Assembly: GCA_002429385.1 (NCBI GenBank)
Contig: DIZL01000076.1
Location: 96,430-121,304 of the forward strand
Length of the DNA: 24,875 bases
From: Prolixibacteraceae bacterium UBA6029
GTDB lineage: Bacteria > Bacteroidota > Bacteroidia > Bacteroidales > Prolixibacteraceae
Direction of reading: 5' to 3'
The position numbers and the translations under genes were made by a program. Numbering within the stretch: position 1 is the stretch's first letter; every line of letters begins with the position of its first letter. Shown piece by piece: positions 22,246 through 24,875 of the stretch. Below the pieces are notes generated by a model. The model was not told the origin of the DNA. It saw only the letters and a program-made list of their open reading frames with translations, and did not search any database.

Positions 22246-22470
22246 TTACCATTTATCATTTACTATTTACCTATTTGCCATTTACCATTTACCTATCTTG
22301 ATAAGGCTAATAAGTTCGTAGGATAAGGGGTTCTACAATGCTACTAATAGGTTTGCCAACAAAATGTAAGGTATCTCGAAACCCGAAACCCGTAACCCGC
22401 AACTCTTTCTCCCCTTCTCCTGTTCTCCTGTCCCCTTGCCTATTCGTGTAATTCGTTTTAATTCGCGTAA
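22242..22470. repeat. Cluster of short-period repeats between porP and the surface-protein gene
   Basis: Four different tracts occur in this 225-nt gap. Positions 22243-22294 carry a 7-nt CATTTAC-like unit repeated about seven times. AAACCCG, AAACCCG, TAACCCG run at 22379-22399. TTCTCCCC, TTCTCCTG, TTCTCCTG, TCCCCTTG run at 22407-22438. ATTCGTGTA, ATTCGTTTTA, ATTCGCGTA run at 22442-22469. No gene or clear terminator is seen. Confidence 0.75.
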
Positions 22471-24875
22471 TTAGTACGACACAAACACAAAACTCTTCCT
22501 GACTTCCCCATTTCCAAGCTGGAGCACATAAAAATATGTACCTGGTTCTACCCTTCCATCAGGCGCAGTCGGAACTGATTTGTTCGACGTTCTTCCATCC
22601 CACCAGGCCTGATCAAAAGTCTTCCAGTATACCAGGTTTCCGTAGTAATTCTTTTCATAGAGCTTATTGCCCAGCTGATCAAAAATATACATCCTGGCAT
22701 TCGGATAACTTTCCATACAGAAGATATTAAAATAGTCATGAACATTATCCCCGTTTGGAGAAAAGGCATCCGGGATAAATAACTCGCAATCATTCAGCGG
22801 ATCGAGGTAATCCGGTATGCCATTATGGTTTGAATCATCGTCCCACCAGATTCCATCCCCGTTATGATCTTCATAAATAGTAAGCTCACCGTCACCATCA
22901 TCATCAGGATCACGCCAGTCAGGAATACCATTCCCATCCGTATCCTGCAATGGAGATCGGCTTCCGAGCATATTGGTTGCCTGAGAATCGCACCTAATAA
23001 CGCTGTCAAAAGCATCATCCAGACCATCGCCATCCGAATCTTTTCCCGTCAGCACGAAATCAGGATGACCGTCATGATTGGCATCATTGCCTTCGATGTA
23101 ATCAGGCACCCCGTCATTATCCGAGTCGGTATCCAGGAAGTCCGGGATACCATCCTTATCAGTATCAACCGGGATGAGCTTTGTGCCTCCATGGGCAGGA
23201 TCATAAGCAAAGTCGACCCCGATAAGTGGTCCGGATTGATTGACAATTCCTGTTGGATGAATGTAACCTGAACCACTTACCTGAGCTTCAATGTTATCCA
23301 CTATTCCATCGTTGTCCGAATCAATGTCCAGGTAATTCGGATGCCCGTCGCCATCGCTGTCGGTGGTTCTCCAATCCTGACCAAGCAGCACTTCATCCAC
23401 ATTCAATATACCGTCTCCATCCGCATCCTGATCTGCAACATCCGGAATGCCGTCACCATCAAAATCAGCTTCCATATAGAGCGATACTGTCGCCGTGTCT
23501 CCCTGGTAATGATTTGCGTCATAAATGGCATACTTAAACCGGTCAATCCCTGAATAACCTATAGCGGTGATGACATACTGGAAAGTTCCATCCGGATTGA
23601 TAATCAGACTTCCATATTTGGGCGCTTCTACCGGATTGACATCTATATAAAACGGATCACCTGCCTTGTTCTTCCGGTCATTAGCAATTAGATTGCCACT
23701 GGGAACATTACAAACCACTACAAAGGTATCATTCACTGCAACGGGCGGATAAACCGGAGGAGGCAGAACAATTGTCTTCTTCGTTGGACAATCATTGGCA
23801 TCCGTAACAGTAACCTGGTAATTCCCGTTATTCAGGTTGGTGATCTTACTACCCGTCGCGCCGGCAAAGCCAATGGAAGCATCAGGAAGCCACACATACT
23901 GATAATCAGGGGTGCCACCGGTGACAGCCAAATCAATAGAACCTTTAGTTTGCGATTTCAAATCAATCGGGATATAACTATAGTCAATCACAATCGGATC
24001 TGGCTGAGCGACTGTAACTGACGGATATTTATCTGATAGACAGTCATTGGCATTTAGCCACAGGTTTGTATAGGTACCTGCTGCAGCTTTAACCATGGCC
24101 TTTAGATTGGTAACACTGACATTGTCAAACTGACCGCTATCGTAAAAAATCGTATACGATCCATCCGGAACACCGGTAAAGTAGATCGTAAAGCTGCCCT
24201 TTCCATCATAGCAAAGACAATTTTGAATTTCTCCCACCGGAATCAGCATCGTTGGAGCAGGAGGAATGGCCGGAACCGATTTCCAGGTGGTATCCGATTC
24301 ACATCCCGTGAATTTATTCCGAACTCTGAAAATATATACGTTGGTTTTTAAACCAGGGAATACAGGTGAGGCCTGAGGAACACCTCCATCAATACTGTAT
24401 TCAAATTCTGCTCCAGATGGTTGTGTGATAGTCACTGTCCCATCCGGGTTATTGCATTTTGGATTTTGCGTGACTGAGACTACAGGTTTTGGGGGAGTGA
24501 GGGGCTGCGTATTAATCACTACATCTACTGTGCCCGGTGAAGTACAACCGGCCTCATTGGTTATTGTGTAATTATAGGTGCCGGCAACCAGACCGGAGAT
24601 TGTCAAAGTGTCGCCTGTACCCGCAATCGTGCCTGGATTGATGATCCAGTTTCCTGATGGTAAGCCACTTAAAAAGACAGAGCCAGTAGGCTTTGAACAG
24701 GTTGGTTGAACGATTGATCCTATCAGAGCTACAGATAGAGTCGGCGGCTGAACAATTATTACAACATCATTAGATGCGGCAGAGGTACATCCTGCTGCAT
24801 TTGTTACCTTAAAATTATAGGTTCTGCCTGCAACTAAGTTTGAAATTATTGTGCTTGTACCTGTGCCTGTTACCC
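22471..24875 (-). CDS. Large modular surface protein with gliding-motility-type C-terminal domain (partial)
   Basis: The frame is open to the right edge, so the N-terminus is missing; at least 801 residues are in the window. From N to C: SprB-like beta repeats of about 95 residues (SNLVAGRTYNFKVTNAAGC and SGLVAGTYNYTITNEAGC), further Ig-like modules, an Ig-like cadherin-type module (AVNDTFVVVC to FKYAIYDANHYQGD), a block of about ten calcium-binding thrombospondin-type-3 repeats (DFDGDGIPDVAD, DSDNDGIVDNIE, DTDKDGIPDFLD, DSDGDGLDDAFD) and a CHU_C-type sorting domain (FIPDAFSPNGDNVHDYF, MYIFDQLGNKLYE, AWWDGRTSNK, PGTYFYVLQL). This C-terminus marks type IX secretion. A TTG at 24606 inside the frame is not a credible start. 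porP/sprF follows downstream as its likely partner. Such proteins act in adhesion or gliding; the exact role is unknown. Confidence 0.92.
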   Translation of the reverse strand, partial: VTGTGTSTIISNLVAGRTYNFKVTNAAGCTSAASNDVVIIVQPPTLSVALIGSIVQPTCSKPTGSVFLSGLPSGNWIINPGTIAGTGDTLTISGLVAGTYNYTITNEAGCTSPGTVDVVINTQPLTPPKPVVSVTQNPKCNNPDGTVTITQPSGAEFEYSIDGGVPQASPVFPGLKTNVYIFRVRNKFTGCESDTTWKSVPAIPPAPTMLIPVGEIQNCLCYDGKGSFTIYFTGVPDGSYTIFYDSGQFDNVSVTNLKAMVKAAAGTYTNLWLNANDCLSDKYPSVTVAQPDPIVIDYSYIPIDLKSQTKGSIDLAVTGGTPDYQYVWLPDASIGFAGATGSKITNLNNGNYQVTVTDANDCPTKKTIVLPPPVYPPVAVNDTFVVVCNVPSGNLIANDRKNKAGDPFYIDVNPVEAPKYGSLIINPDGTFQYVITAIGYSGIDRFKYAIYDANHYQGDTATVSLYMEADFDGDGIPDVADQDADGDGILNVDEVLLGQDWRTTDSDGDGHPNYLDIDSDNDGIVDNIEAQVSGSGYIHPTGIVNQSGPLIGVDFAYDPAHGGTKLIPVDTDKDGIPDFLDTDSDNDGVPDYIEGNDANHDGHPDFVLTGKDSDGDGLDDAFDSVIRCDSQATNMLGSRSPLQDTDGNGIPDWRDPDDDGDGELTIYEDHNGDGIWWDDDSNHNGIPDYLDPLNDCELFIPDAFSPNGDNVHDYFNIFCMESYPNARMYIFDQLGNKLYEKNYYGNLVYWKTFDQAWWDGRTSNKSVPTAPDGRVEPGTYFYVLQLGNGEVRKSFVFVSY

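Noticed and set aside
22242..22297. CRISPR array in the CATTTAC tract
   Set aside because: Units are 7 nt with no spacers and no cas genes nearby.
22536..23553. Several frames on both strands inside the thrombospondin-3 repeat region
   Set aside because: They are by-products of the periodic, GC-biased repeat coding; only the long minus-strand frame has recognisable domains.
24604..24606. TTG at 24606 as the start of the surface protein
   Set aside because: The frame continues upstream with another copy of the same domain up to the window edge, with no stop.

Overview
The window is a stretch of Bacteroidota chromosome, probably Bacteroidales-like, although nothing here fixes the family. The evidence is a PorP/SprF protein beside a large secreted protein with a gliding-motility-type C-terminal domain (type IX secretion), a TonB receptor beside a DUF4249 lipoprotein, many short lipoproteins with SxC or AxC lipoboxes, and repeated upstream matches to the Bacteroidota -7 promoter element TAnnTTTG. 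Most genes are conserved housekeeping genes. There is no phage, insertion sequence, CRISPR array or recognisable defence cassette.

Layout. 1-445: an 11-bp tandem repeat at the left edge, then tRNA-Leu(UAG) with its own promoter and terminator. 446-3845 (+): the protein quality-control block tig, clpP, clpX, ended by a strong terminator. 3937-4176 (+): a small acidic unknown protein. 4238-5596 (-): rmuC, divergent from ung (5736-6398, +). 6432-11684 (-): a four-gene cell-envelope operon, transcribed as unknown lipoprotein, outer-membrane beta-barrel, TonB-dependent receptor, DUF4249 lipoprotein. About 400 nt of hairpin-rich non-coding sequence precede it. 12140-14006 (-): lpxH and a ketoacyl-ACP synthase III homologue, 10 nt apart. 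14117-15265 (-): a thioredoxin-fold lipoprotein that has lost both catalytic cysteines. 15428-16381 (+): ribF with a GTG start. 16471-17889 (+): ahcY. 18048-18521 (+): an unknown protein with faint nuclease-like signature. 18522-18911: a gene-poor gap with a 23-bp inverted repeat and a possible 52-residue reading frame. 18912-19358 (-) and 19431-19877 (+): a divergent pair, a Rieske-like lipoprotein and a small membrane-anchored protein. 20113-20994 (+): greA and a HIT-family gene. 21280-22245 (-) and 22471 to beyond the right edge (-): porP/sprF and its likely partner, a modular surface protein whose N-terminus lies outside the window.

How the genes work together. Tig, ClpP and ClpX form a folding/degradation module. 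LpxH belongs to lipid A synthesis and shares an operon with an acyl-condensing enzyme. RibF supplies FMN/FAD and AhcY recycles S-adenosylhomocysteine. The TonB operon and the PorP pair are outer-membrane systems of unknown cargo.

The most interesting signals are regulatory. Inverted repeats overlap -7 promoter elements upstream of clpP and upstream of the 18-kb unknown gene. greA has a terminator-like hairpin in its leader. The envelope operon has a structured upstream region. Several different short-period (7-9 nt) repeat families lie in the gaps around porP. No complete new multi-gene system could be demonstrated. The least explained coding material is the envelope operon led by a lipoprotein with an HExxH motif.
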